Of a stretch of DNA of 40,405 bases, positions 17,264 through 25,627 are shown piece after piece. A model generated the notes under the pieces. It made no database searches and was not told where the DNA came from. It saw only the letters and a program-made list of their open reading frames with translations. This DNA is from Bacillota bacterium (GTDB lineage: Bacteria > Bacillota > Sulfobacillia > Sulfobacillales > Sulfobacillaceae), in contig JAMCVM010000209.1 of the NCBI GenBank assembly GCA_023475835.1, positions 1 through 40,405 on the forward strand, given 5' to 3'. Both the position numbers and the translations under genes were made by a program. Positions within the stretch are counted from its first letter, which is position 1; each line of letters opens with the position of its first letter.

Positions 17264-18693
17264 ACGACGCCTTTTTGCCAGACCGGGTATTGGCGATTTC
17301 TGGGCCACGACATCGTCGTAGCCGGAAGATGACAGAGGTCGACGCCCTCGGAATCTAACGCCGGGGCGTAGCCTTCTCGCTGAAAGTACTGGATAAGGCG
17401 TTTTCGCATGCTAATCGCCTGGTCGCGGTGGCTCGTTAGATAATCTTGGGTTTCGTGGTCCTGGGCGTCGACCGCCAACAAGCATTCCCGCCCCCCATTC
17501 GGGCTGTAGAGGTATTTCCACCGACGATCGACGGCCATATAAATGGCCCGTTCGTCTTCGAAGAGTTCACCCACCAACAAGCGTTCTTCATCCTTCTCGC
17601 CAGTCTTGGCGATGGACAGCAATCTTGAGTCCTGGGTGAGCCCTGCTGCCTCTGCCATCGCCTGGTAAAAGTCTTGATGACCGACGACACTCTGACGCAC
17701 CTGACCTTGCGGCAACGTTCCCGGCCAAGACAAAATGAGTGGCACCCTGGTACTGCCGTGGTAAAATGAGCGTTTGCCAAAATGATGATGGTCTCCCAAC
17801 AGTTCTCCATGGTCCGATGAAAAAATCACCAGCGTCTCTTGAGCGAGCCCAGATCGGTCCAAGGCGTCTAAAATCCGACCAATTTGTACGTCAACTTGGG
17901 TAACACAAGCGTAATACGCCGCCTTAATTAGATGGGCCAGATTGAGATCGGTGGCCTCCATCCACTTCGAATAGTCCTGCGCTCGAAGCAGTTCTAATCC
18001 TGCGGGATCGGCGGCTGAATTCCAATCGACTGGATCAGGCAACTGGGCTGGGTCGTAACGGAAGGCATAGGGCAATGTAGGCTCGAAAGGAGGATGGGGC
18101 TTAATAAAGGACGTATAGAGAAAAAACGGTTGTTGTGGCGGATGCTGAAGAAATTTAACCGTTTCTTGGCCAATCCAGGTCGTCGCGTGAAGATCATCGG
18201 GAAGTTGCGACACCTGCGGGATATAGTAGTACTCGTGGCGAATGCCGTGGGGTTCAAGCACGTGAGCATATGGGGAATCCACCAAAAAGGAAAGATAGTC
18301 ATCCTCGTCGATTTGCGTCGGAATCTCTTCGGCCAATCTCAAATCGGCAAATCCATGGGATGCTCGCACTGGACTAAAGTGCATCTTTCCAATCGCCTGG
18401 GTGTGATACCCGGCTTGTGACAACGCGTGAGCAATCGTCGGGGACTCGCCGCCCAGCCGACGATTGTTGCCCATCACTCCGGTAACGTGGCCCATCTTGC
18501 CCGTCAAGATTACACTACGCGCGGGAACGCATTCGGGCATTTCACTATACATGGCTTCGAACCATACCCCTCGCTCCGCTAACCGGTCTAGACTTGGGGT
18601 TTGAATCCAGGGATTGGAGGCAACTTTAGCCAAGGTATCCTGGCGTTGCTGATCGGTCAAAATCAAGAGGATGTTCGGTTGCGAATCGGACAT
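17248..18693 (-). CDS. Sulfatase, Cys-type (type I arylsulfatase family)
   Basis: Predicted sulfate-ester hydrolase of 481 residues, last gene of the LacI-controlled sugar operon. The ATG at 18693 follows CAGGAG by eight bases; longer upstream frames have no such site. Family motifs in order: metal-binding NILLILTDQQRQD (about 6-18); the sulfatase signature ECVPARSVILTGK, in which Cys would be converted to formylglycine; GKMHF (Lys/His of the active site); and FSSDHGELLGDHHHFGKRSFY near two thirds, supplying metal Asp/His and the second Lys. The signature has Ala where most have Ser (CxPSR). There is no signal peptide, so it likely acts in the cytoplasm on an imported sulfated sugar. A maturation enzyme is not in this window. 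Confidence 0.88.
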   Translation of the reverse strand: MSDSQPNILLILTDQQRQDTLAKVASNPWIQTPSLDRLAERGVWFEAMYSEMPECVPARSVILTGKMGHVTGVMGNNRRLGGESPTIAHALSQAGYHTQAIGKMHFSPVRASHGFADLRLAEEIPTQIDEDDYLSFLVDSPYAHVLEPHGIRHEYYYIPQVSQLPDDLHATTWIGQETVKFLQHPPQQPFFLYTSFIKPHPPFEPTLPYAFRYDPAQLPDPVDWNSAADPAGLELLRAQDYSKWMEATDLNLAHLIKAAYYACVTQVDVQIGRILDALDRSGLAQETLVIFSSDHGELLGDHHHFGKRSFYHGSTRVPLILSWPGTLPQGQVRQSVVGHQDFYQAMAEAAGLTQDSRLLSIAKTGEKDEERLLVGELFEDERAIYMAVDRRWKYLYSPNGGRECLLAVDAQDHETQDYLTSHRDQAISMRKRLIQYFQREGYAPALDSEGVDLCHLPATTMSWPRNRQYPVWQKGVVHRTS

Positions 18694-18723
18694 GGAATCG
18701 ACTCCTGTCTGCCGGTATGGATC

Positions 18724-18757
18724 AGCCAGCGGGAGAGGCTTTGCCCCTCCCGCTGGC
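18724..18757 (-). promoter_or_regulatory. Intercistronic hairpin between binding-protein and sulfatase genes
   Basis: GCCAGCGGGAG pairs with its complement over 11 bases, with an inner GGC/GCC. No T run follows on the minus strand. Such hairpins often protect the upstream binding-protein message and lower expression of the next gene. Confidence 0.6.
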
Positions 18758-18766
18758 CTACCGTGA

Positions 18767-20326
18767 TTAGTAAGGATTTTTGTAGTGATTCTGGGCAATG
18801 ACTTGATTGGCCCAAGCAAGGTTGGTTTCATCAACCTTGGCCGCCACGGTGGCATAATCCAATTCGCCTAAGCCAAAGTATTCCCAATAGCTTTTGTTCT
18901 GCGCGGTGCCCGACGGATCGCTTTGGGGATTGACCGGCGTGCCTGGATACACTCCCCAGTTTACCGGGCCGGAGGTCGCCAGTTTGTACGCCAGGGACGT
19001 CTTTGACGGCGCTGCGCCCTGAACCCCGGGGATGAAGCGAAACCCGTTGTTAACCAGGTCCTGGTCGTTTTTGACCGAGGTCAGATACTGCAAAAAGTTC
19101 ACCGACCAGTTTTCCACATGCTGACGTACAGCTTCTTGAGTGACTGAGTAGGGCACTCCGACCGACGCTCCAGATAGCTGTTGCGCAGGGTTCGCGTAGG
19201 CCGTCGTCGCCTGGGTCAGGGTGGGTAGTCGTTCGACCCCGAGCTTGAAGCTCGGATGAAGCGCATCGCCGCCATAAAAATACTGCGTCAGATAACCGGC
19301 TCCGGGCAAGAAGGCAATCTTCCCTTGAACAAACTGGTTAAACGGCGACGTCGGCGAACTGACTGACGCTGAAGAGTTTTCCTCAGCGGTCTCTAGAGCC
19401 TGTCGGGATGCCGTGTACGGCAGAAAGTCGTTAAACAAGGTCTCGGTCAACCACTTTAACCGAGGGTTCTTCTGATACGAAAGCCAACCATTCTTAAAGG
19501 CATAGGCCAACTGGTCGGCGTTGATTGCCGTTCCCCCGTGAGGCGACATCTTCTTGAATATGGGGTACATCACGTTATAGTACCAAGGATCATCGGTGCC
19601 ATCCAACGGCAACATGAAATAACCATTTTGACCTTCGATGGGAATCACCGAGGGATCTTTGGCCTTAATCACCTTAAGATCGGCCAGCAATTGTGCCACC
19701 GTGCTTGGGGCTTTGAGATGAAGTTTCGTCAGAATGGTCTGGTTATACCATAGCGAGTGAATGATATACCAATCGGTGGCGATTTCGTACTCTGGTCCCA
19801 GAAAGTTGGCATTAGTCTCATCCAAAAGCCCGGGCACAAAGCTCGACGCCCACGTCTTGGCACTAGAATTATAGGGGTTTTTCTTGTTCAAGTACGGTGC
19901 CAAGTCAACCAATTCCGAGGAGTCTTCGTTGACCGTAAAATAGCCAGCACCATTTTCCAAAATATCTGGTAGGGAGTGATTGGCGGCGTGACTGGTCACC
20001 CATTCGGTCAAAGCCCCCCAGGGTGGCGGTGTGATATCGACGACTTTGACGTTCGGATGAAGTTTCTCATAGTTAGCGATAATGCTGCTAATCGCTACCT
20101 GACCGACCGGAGCTCCCACTCTGGGATGCAGTTTCGTACTCGGATAGTAGTTAGGCGTCAGTAACGTGATGGTCACATGTTGTTTCGAGTTGAGCCCAAT
20201 CTGGGACGTCGTCGCCGCTGGTGCCTTGCTAGTAAAGCCCATAGCGGGCAGCGCCATCAACGCGGCAGCTCCAATCCCCATGGTCAGAACTTTCCAACTG
20301 GCTTTCGTCTTGTTTGCCGGTTGCAT
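18767..20326 (-). CDS. Sugar ABC transporter substrate-binding protein
   Basis: Extracellular solute-binding protein (family 1-like) of 519 residues, larger than the usual 420-450. The ATG at 20326 follows AAGGGAGGG by six bases, and a hydrophobic signal (VLTMGIGAAALMALPAMGF) follows. The mature part starts with HVTITLLTPNYYP and has the expected pattern IIANYEKLHPNVKV, PDILENGAGYF, YNQTILTKLHLKAPSTVAQL and FLPGAGYLTQYF. There is no lipobox Cys near the signal end (sequence PAATTSQ), unlike the lipoprotein anchor usual in Gram-positives; it may be tethered by an uncleaved signal or be free. A 423-base gap precedes it, while the two permease genes are close together. It would deliver an oligosaccharide or sugar derivative to the adjacent permeases. 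Confidence 0.85.
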   Translation of the reverse strand: MQPANKTKASWKVLTMGIGAAALMALPAMGFTSKAPAATTSQIGLNSKQHVTITLLTPNYYPSTKLHPRVGAPVGQVAISSIIANYEKLHPNVKVVDITPPPWGALTEWVTSHAANHSLPDILENGAGYFTVNEDSSELVDLAPYLNKKNPYNSSAKTWASSFVPGLLDETNANFLGPEYEIATDWYIIHSLWYNQTILTKLHLKAPSTVAQLLADLKVIKAKDPSVIPIEGQNGYFMLPLDGTDDPWYYNVMYPIFKKMSPHGGTAINADQLAYAFKNGWLSYQKNPRLKWLTETLFNDFLPYTASRQALETAEENSSASVSSPTSPFNQFVQGKIAFLPGAGYLTQYFYGGDALHPSFKLGVERLPTLTQATTAYANPAQQLSGASVGVPYSVTQEAVRQHVENWSVNFLQYLTSVKNDQDLVNNGFRFIPGVQGAAPSKTSLAYKLATSGPVNWGVYPGTPVNPQSDPSGTAQNKSYWEYFGLGELDYATVAAKVDETNLAWANQVIAQNHYKNPY

Positions 20327-20749
20327 GCCAAACCCTCCCTTAAAAAGATCAAATCCTCCATTGCGCCACGGTTCACGACAAAATCTGCTATCTCGTTCGA
20401 TCTCACAAGGCCCTCGGGCCCGAACCCTAACATCTCGGGTTTTCATCCACACGCCTTTTGTCCGTGGTCGGCGGTTCCTGCCGCTAAAAGCCTTCACGGA
20501 GTCTTTCCCACCCCCCTATCACTGACGCTGTCGCTCGAAGGTCTCTTCACACCCACACTGGCCCTACTGGCTCAAAGTGCCTCCCCTCACGGCCCGATGC
20601 CGGAGATGCGCGGCATAAACATCACTTCCTTTCGTGTTTTGTTCTATTTGATTTTTTGTCACGGGCTCGCTGCTTGCGCGTAATTGCTCTTCCCCCGAAC
20701 CCCCCAGAGGTCTCCTTGTGCCTGAGCCTCAGCGCTCAACGATCAGCGC
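20327..20749. other. Intergenic gap between permease and binding-protein genes
   Basis: 423 bases with no clear gene. On the minus strand AAAGGAAG precedes a tiny open frame at 20587-20616 (MPRISGIGP). No strong promoter or T-tailed hairpin was seen. The stretch may hold a weak extra promoter for the binding-protein gene, but nothing decisive is visible. Confidence 0.35.
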
Positions 20750-21628
20750 CTACAGTTTAAAGGCTCCAGAATTCATCCCTTCCACAAAAAGACGGCTGGT
20801 GAAGATAAACAACAGGACCAACGGCACGCTTCCGATAACATATCCTGCCATCAACGGGCCCACGTTCGTCTGGTTTTGACCAGTAAAACTATAGAGCCCG
20901 GGCATCAAGGTCATCCACTTGGGATTACTAATCACGATGCTCGGCCAAATCAAATCGTTCCACCATCCCACGACGTGATTCACTGCAATCACGCCAATAA
21001 TGGGTCGTACCGCGGGCAGAGCAATATGCCAAAATTCTTGCCACATACTGGCTCCATCGGCTTGAGCCGCGTCAAACAGTTCCTGCGGAATGCCCATCAT
21101 AAATTGACGCAAGAGAAAGATCGAGAAAATTTCGCCCCCAGCCACATAAGGGAAGACCAGCCCCCACCAACTGTCGACCATCCCGAAACGGCTAATCAAC
21201 ACGAACATTGGCACCATGGTGAGCACGCCAGGAACCATCATCAGAGCGATGAGCATGTAGTACAACACGTCCCGGCCGGGAAATCGATATCGGCCAATGA
21301 CAAATCCTGCCAGCGTAGAAACGATTAACGTTCCGGCCAACGAGATGCTCACCACCGCCACACTATTCAACATGTAATGCCAAATGACAGCGAAAGATTG
21401 GCTGTAATTCGCAAAATCCAACGGAAAGGTTAGACTAAATGGATGAATATAATATTGCGTATTGGTCTTGAGCGACATAATAATTGCCAGAATCATCGGG
21501 TAAAACTCAAGCGCTGCCAGCACCCAAAGAGCCAAATGAAGAGCCCATTTGAGCTGAATTCGATGAGATCGGGTCACCTCAGTCGACACCTTTAGGGGTC
21601 GCGATGCGGCCGTATCAGATATCACCAT
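20750..21628 (-). CDS. Sugar ABC transporter permease, MalG/CUT1-type
   Basis: Inner-membrane permease of a carbohydrate uptake (CUT1) system, 292 residues. GGAGG lies seven bases before the ATG. Six TM helices are visible (about 30-52, 90-112, 122-146, 158-178, 205-225, 257-277). The EAA loop reads DAAQADGASMWQEFWHIALP, with the conserved Gly and the Pro, and contacts the ATPase. Its partner is the permease just upstream, with 16 bases between. No ATP-binding subunit is encoded in the operon; in Firmicutes such importers commonly share a housekeeping MsmX-like ATPase (established for Bacillus), so I infer the same here. Confidence 0.92.
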   Translation of the reverse strand: MVISDTAASRPLKVSTEVTRSHRIQLKWALHLALWVLAALEFYPMILAIIMSLKTNTQYYIHPFSLTFPLDFANYSQSFAVIWHYMLNSVAVVSISLAGTLIVSTLAGFVIGRYRFPGRDVLYYMLIALMMVPGVLTMVPMFVLISRFGMVDSWWGLVFPYVAGGEIFSIFLLRQFMMGIPQELFDAAQADGASMWQEFWHIALPAVRPIIGVIAVNHVVGWWNDLIWPSIVISNPKWMTLMPGLYSFTGQNQTNVGPLMAGYVIGSVPLVLLFIFTSRLFVEGMNSGAFKL

Positions 21629-21644
21629 CGTCGGTCCTCCGTTC

Positions 21645-22583
21645 TCATTGCGCTTGATAGTCCTGACTAGAGCGAATGAACTTCATGTTGATCAAGGTCA
21701 ACGCTAAAATAATTACGAATAAGAACACTCCGATCGCGCTGGCCAAGCCCATCTCCCCGTATTTAAAGGCATTGAGATACATGAAATAGCCTGGCACCTG
21801 AGTCGACCACCCGGGCCCCCCTTGGGTCAGTAAAAACTGAGCAAAGTAGCCTTGAAATCCGCCAATCGCACTGAGAATCACGATGAGCTTGACTTGGCCG
21901 GTCACCAGCGGCACATCCACGTGTAAAACGCGATGAATGCCCTGAGAACCGTCGACACTGGCCGCATCCAAAATCTCAGGATCGATGCTAGCCAATCCCG
22001 CATAATAAATTAGGATAGCGATGCCAGCCACCCAAGGGAATCCGATAAAGACAATGGCTGCTAAGGCTGTATGCTGATCGACCAACCACGCAATATCACC
22101 GCCCGGTAATCCAAGAAACTTGACGACCTGATCCAACACCCCGTTAACTCCCAAGATATAGCCCCAGACCTCGACGATCACCATGCCCGGGATGAGCATT
22201 TTTAAGAGAAAAACGATGCGGTAGGCATATCGCCAACGGTTACTGCCTAAATGAAAGATCATTTCGGCCACGATCAAAGGCACGGTGGTACCGATAATCA
22301 CCGCGGCAACGGCCAAGACCGCCATATGCCAGATGGAATCGATAAAGGCGGGATTGTTGACAAACAGACTTTGATAGTTGGCCAAGCCCACCCATTGCGC
22401 CTTGATGCCCACTTCCAACGTGTTGGTCATAGACAGGTAAAGACCTGAGAAGGCCGGATAGTAGTCAAAAATGAGAGCTAGAGCAACCGCCGGAAACATG
22501 AAGCCGTAGATCAACCAAAGCGGTTGCCTCGATCGTCGTCGTTTCGACTTCACGGTAGTCGATGCTGTTTTAGTCAGCGCCAT
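21645..22583 (-). CDS. Sugar ABC transporter permease, MalF/CUT1-type
   Basis: First permease of the CUT1-type importer, 312 residues, with ATG after GGAGGG. TM helices are visible at about 22-45, 85-108, 120-140, 170-195, 220-240 and 277-300. The EAA loop is DAASVDGSQGIHRVLHVDVP, followed by the short cytoplasmic part. It follows the LacI gene by 19 bases and precedes the second permease by 16, so the three are co-transcribed. Substrate is probably the same as that of the sulfatase at the operon end. Confidence 0.92.
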   Translation of the reverse strand: MALTKTASTTVKSKRRRSRQPLWLIYGFMFPAVALALIFDYYPAFSGLYLSMTNTLEVGIKAQWVGLANYQSLFVNNPAFIDSIWHMAVLAVAAVIIGTTVPLIVAEMIFHLGSNRWRYAYRIVFLLKMLIPGMVIVEVWGYILGVNGVLDQVVKFLGLPGGDIAWLVDQHTALAAIVFIGFPWVAGIAILIYYAGLASIDPEILDAASVDGSQGIHRVLHVDVPLVTGQVKLIVILSAIGGFQGYFAQFLLTQGGPGWSTQVPGYFMYLNAFKYGEMGLASAIGVFLFVIILALTLINMKFIRSSQDYQAQ

Positions 22584-22602
22584 TGTTACCCTCCTCTCGA
22601 TC

Positions 22603-23688
22603 CTAGGTCTCCAGGTCTAAAGCCCAGTCGAATGCATTGGCTTTCGCTGTCGATGCCCGTGTCACAAAAGATACCGTCTGGATGGTCAATTCTGCCACTG
22701 GTTTGCCTTCAACGGCCGCCAAAAGCGCTCGTCCGGCATGTTGGCCCAACTGCCGAATATCCTGATGGACCGTACTCAGCGCTGGCGTCACCATATGGGC
22801 AAATGGAAGATCATCGAATCCAACAATGGAGACGTCTTCCGGCACTCGAAGCCCCTTTTCGGTCAGTGCCCGCACCGCACCTAAAGCCATCTCGTCATTA
22901 CACGCCACCACCGCAGTCCATGACCACGGCTGGTTCAATGCGCTGGTCATCGTCCGATGGGCAGCCTCGAATGAAAACGCCTCTAAATCGGTTCCCTCGG
23001 TTTCCAAAAGCCAGTCCGAATCCGACTTAATGCCCGCCCGAGCCAATGCCTCCATATAACCTTGTCTGCGGTCCGAGGAAACGGTCAGGCTAGGGGGCGG
23101 TCCTAAAAAGGCAATTCGACGATGACCCTGTTCGGTCAGATGCGTGGTAGCCATCCTCATCCCTCCGACATTGTCGACATCAACCTGGACCAAGCCCTGA
23201 GCGTGAGGGTACCGCCCAATCACCACCGCAGGAATCGAGGCCGCTCCGATCGCTTCGATGAGCGCGTCGGTCATGGTGGGATTGGTAATCACCGCGCCAT
23301 CAAATTCGTGTCGGCGCCAACGGTCGCGGGTCCACTCAGCTGCGCTTTGCCGATTTTGACGCATGGCCTGGTGCCCATTGATGATGCGGATCGAGTAATC
23401 GGCATCCGCCAAGACATCGCCGAGTCCGAGCGCGATGGTCATCAGGAACGCATTGCCCTGCAAGGATTGTCCATCACCGTCCACCAAGAGGGCAATTGTG
23501 CGCGAAGATCCCCGGGCAAAACTTTGAGCCAGTCGACTGGGGACATACCCCAACTCTTCCATGGCTTGGCGTACCACCGCTTCGGTATCTGGGCCGACTC
23601 GGGCCGAACCGTTTAATAGACGCGAAACCGTTGCTGGGCTTACTTTAGCCCGCGTTGCCACATCATGTATAGTCGGCCGTGCTCCCAT
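22603..23688 (-). CDS. LacI-family transcriptional repressor
   Basis: Regulator of 361 residues with the typical LacI layout. The N-terminal helix-turn-helix and hinge are PTIHDVATRAKVSPATVSRL and VGPDTEAVVRQAMEELGYVP; the ligand-binding core follows (IALLVDGDGQS, GAVITNPTM, VDNVGGMRMATTHL, GHRRIAFLGPP, VGFDDLPFAHMVTPALSTVHQ). First gene of the sugar operon, so it regulates itself: a LacI-type operator overlaps the predicted start site. The Shine-Dalgarno candidate (GGGGGG) lies 21 bases upstream of the ATG, with a hairpin between that could bring it nearer. Effector is presumably the imported sugar or a derivative. Confidence 0.93.
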   Translation of the reverse strand: MGARPTIHDVATRAKVSPATVSRLLNGSARVGPDTEAVVRQAMEELGYVPSRLAQSFARGSSRTIALLVDGDGQSLQGNAFLMTIALGLGDVLADADYSIRIINGHQAMRQNRQSAAEWTRDRWRRHEFDGAVITNPTMTDALIEAIGAASIPAVVIGRYPHAQGLVQVDVDNVGGMRMATTHLTEQGHRRIAFLGPPPSLTVSSDRRQGYMEALARAGIKSDSDWLLETEGTDLEAFSFEAAHRTMTSALNQPWSWTAVVACNDEMALGAVRALTEKGLRVPEDVSIVGFDDLPFAHMVTPALSTVHQDIRQLGQHAGRALLAAVEGKPVAELTIQTVSFVTRASTAKANAFDWALDLET

Positions 23689-23741
23689 CTAGTCGTCGGA
23701 CTTGCCGACTACCCCCCTTTTTCCTTCTGCCGCGCCAATGA

Positions 23742-23789
23742 AGAAACTGGTTTCAGAGAAATTGTAACCAATGCAGGTTTTTGGGTCAA
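23742..23789 (-). promoter_or_regulatory. Promoter with LacI-type operator for sugar operon 1
   Basis: On the minus strand TTGACC (23784-23789) and TACAAT (23761-23766) are 17 bases apart. The sequence TGAAACCAGTTTCT (23742-23755), with GAAAC/GTTTC inverted arms, covers the expected start point. This is the classic arrangement for repression by the LacI protein encoded immediately downstream. Confidence 0.8.
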
Positions 23790-23951
23790 TCTATTTCCAA
23801 AACTTTTACACCCATTATGCATATTCACTGCGATTCACTGTCCATGATCTTCTCAATTAAACTCAAATATCATGCAGGAATTCTACCGTTTACGTAGAAT
23901 GCTAAACTTACACATGGTCTTGCCTGCCACGGATCCTGGTGGGGCTCTGCG

Positions 23952-23965
23952 TGAAACCAGTTACA
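23952..23965 (+). promoter_or_regulatory. Second LacI-operator-like site
   Basis: TGAAACCAGTTACA shares its first 11 bases with the operon 1 operator and keeps most of the second arm. It lies 110 bases upstream of the cell-wall-binding protein start, on the other side of the divergent region. I saw no good -35/-10 pair beside it, although TAGAAT (23895-23900) and TAAACT (23903-23908) are near. Confidence 0.5.
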
Positions 23966-24074
23966 GAAAAATCATGGTCCGTGCGAATGAGTTTTCACGG
24001 ATACCGCATGATCCTGAATGAATATCGGGAAAGAACCATAAGATTCGGTGCATCTACACGAGGGAGGGAATACC

Positions 24075-25454
24075 TTGAACAGTTTATCGACCATCAAACC
24101 CAGCCGGCGCCTACGGTCTTCTCGAATACCCACTTTGGCCGCTTCCATGCTTATTCTGGTCAGCGGCTTATGGGCCCTGTCCGGGGCCGTCGAGGCCGCA
24201 TCCCCATCCTATACTACACTCCCTGCGGGAGCCTTTATGCTAGCCGGGGCTAATCGTTGGGCCATTGCGGCCAGTGCCGCTAAAGCTGCCTACCCTAATG
24301 CAACAACGGCGATCTTAGCCTCGGGGGCCACTGCCAACGAAATGGACGCCTTATTGGCAAGCCCATTGGCCACAGAACTTAAGGCTCCGATTTTGTTGAC
24401 CGAAAATGCTTCAACCATCGGCAGCACCACGCTTTCAGCTTTAACCTCGATGAAAATTCAGTCGGTCATTTTAGTCGGCGCCACCGCCGCTAGCGAGGCC
24501 TCCATCAAATCGTCCCTGCCGCAAGGCATTAGCGTGATTGACGCCTACGGCAACACCAATCCCACCGATACCGCCGCCAGTGTAGCCGGAGCGTTGGCCA
24601 AGGCGGAAGGGGTCACCACGTTCCCGTCGGTCTTCGTGGTCTCCAACGCGTCGCAAAACTTGGCCGATCTAGTTTCGGCCGCCCCGCAGGCGGCCATGAC
24701 CGGTTCACCGATTTTCTTGGTGAGCCCGTCGGCAACGAGTGCGCTGCCGGCCAACGAGGCTGCGGACGTGAACTCCGCGGGCACGATCTACGCTATCGGC
24801 GCTGCCACCATCTTCAACTTTACCGACACCTCGGCGACGACGAAGTTAGTCCCACTGACCGGATCTTCGCGTTCTCAAACATTATTAAATATAGACAACA
24901 CGTTTGTTCCGAACGCTACCAGTGTCTTTATCGCTAACGGGCAAAATTCGCATTTGGTCGATTCTCTGGCGATAGCTCCCCTAGTGGCAGAGCAAAAGGG
25001 AGCCCTGCTGTTCATGTATAACTCAGACCGGGCAACCCCGAGTGGAACTGAGGCTTTCCTGACCAATACCCAAGCCGCCGGCCAAGTTACGACGATGACC
25101 TTAGTCGGTGGGCCGTCGGCTGTGCCGACGATCGACTATACGCTATTGGAAACCGATTTTCCGAGCTTAGGCGATGCGGTCCATACATTTACCTTGACGC
25201 CCTCAACCAATGCGCCGACGACGGACAGCGTTATTGGCATCAATGCCAGCGTCATGTCTGATGCTGCCAAGGCTATCACCACCCCGATTACGTGGTCGAT
25301 TACGGGCAGCAACAGCCAAGATGCGGTGATTGAATCAACCGGCGCCGACAGCGCATCGCTCATCGCCATCGCTGCTGGTACCTACACCGTATCGGCCACC
25401 GTGGACGGAGCGACCACCGTGCTGACCTTAGACATCAGCGCCGCCAGTTCGTAA
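24075..25454 (+). CDS. Secreted cell-wall-binding (CW_binding_2) protein
   Basis: Predicted surface protein of 459 residues. The best start is TTG 24075, four bases after an AGGGAGGGAA site; it gives a normal signal peptide (LAASMLILVSGLWALSGAVE, ending AAS). Three repeats of the cell wall binding type 2 family follow: FMLAGANRWAIAASAAKAAY ... ILASGATANEMDALLASPLA ... ILLTENAS; a second with NPTDTAASVAGAL and VFVVSNAS; and a third with FIANGQNSHLVDSLAIAPLV and MTLVGGPSAVP. These repeats bind anionic wall polymers in other Firmicutes. An Ig-like C-terminal module (TPITWSITGSNS, GTYTVSATVDGATT) resembles a module in the 1212-residue protein. It may tether or display a sugar-binding function for the neighbouring operon (inference). 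Confidence 0.87.
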   Translation: MNSLSTIKPSRRLRSSRIPTLAASMLILVSGLWALSGAVEAASPSYTTLPAGAFMLAGANRWAIAASAAKAAYPNATTAILASGATANEMDALLASPLATELKAPILLTENASTIGSTTLSALTSMKIQSVILVGATAASEASIKSSLPQGISVIDAYGNTNPTDTAASVAGALAKAEGVTTFPSVFVVSNASQNLADLVSAAPQAAMTGSPIFLVSPSATSALPANEAADVNSAGTIYAIGAATIFNFTDTSATTKLVPLTGSSRSQTLLNIDNTFVPNATSVFIANGQNSHLVDSLAIAPLVAEQKGALLFMYNSDRATPSGTEAFLTNTQAAGQVTTMTLVGGPSAVPTIDYTLLETDFPSLGDAVHTFTLTPSTNAPTTDSVIGINASVMSDAAKAITTPITWSITGSNSQDAVIESTGADSASLIAIAAGTYTVSATVDGATTVLTLDISAASS

Positions 25455-25502
25455 AAACCAGCAAGCAGATCCCAAGCCCCGCATCGGCAAATAAACGGGT
25501 TT

Positions 25503-25566
25503 CAGAGGAAAGAGGCCACCGAAAATGTCGGCCTCTTTCCTCTGCACTACAGGGCCACGGCCCTGT
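25503..25566. terminator. Two strong hairpins between convergent genes
   Basis: CAGAGGAAAGAGGCC (25503-25517) pairs perfectly over 15 bases with 25530-25544; next, ACAGGGCC (25549-25556) pairs with GGCCCTGT (25559-25566). Neither has a T run. They sit between convergent stops (25454 and 25628) and may end or protect both transcripts. Confidence 0.55.
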
Positions 25567-25627
25567 CAGCGTGTCTCTACTCTCCGCCAAAATCCCCGTC
25601 TTGGGCTAACCACCTGTCGTCATCCGA

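Noticed and set aside
16262-18693. Defence island or toxin-antitoxin pair around the nuclease-like gene
   Set aside because: No partner gene, methylase, helicase or repeat array; neighbours are surface and sugar genes.
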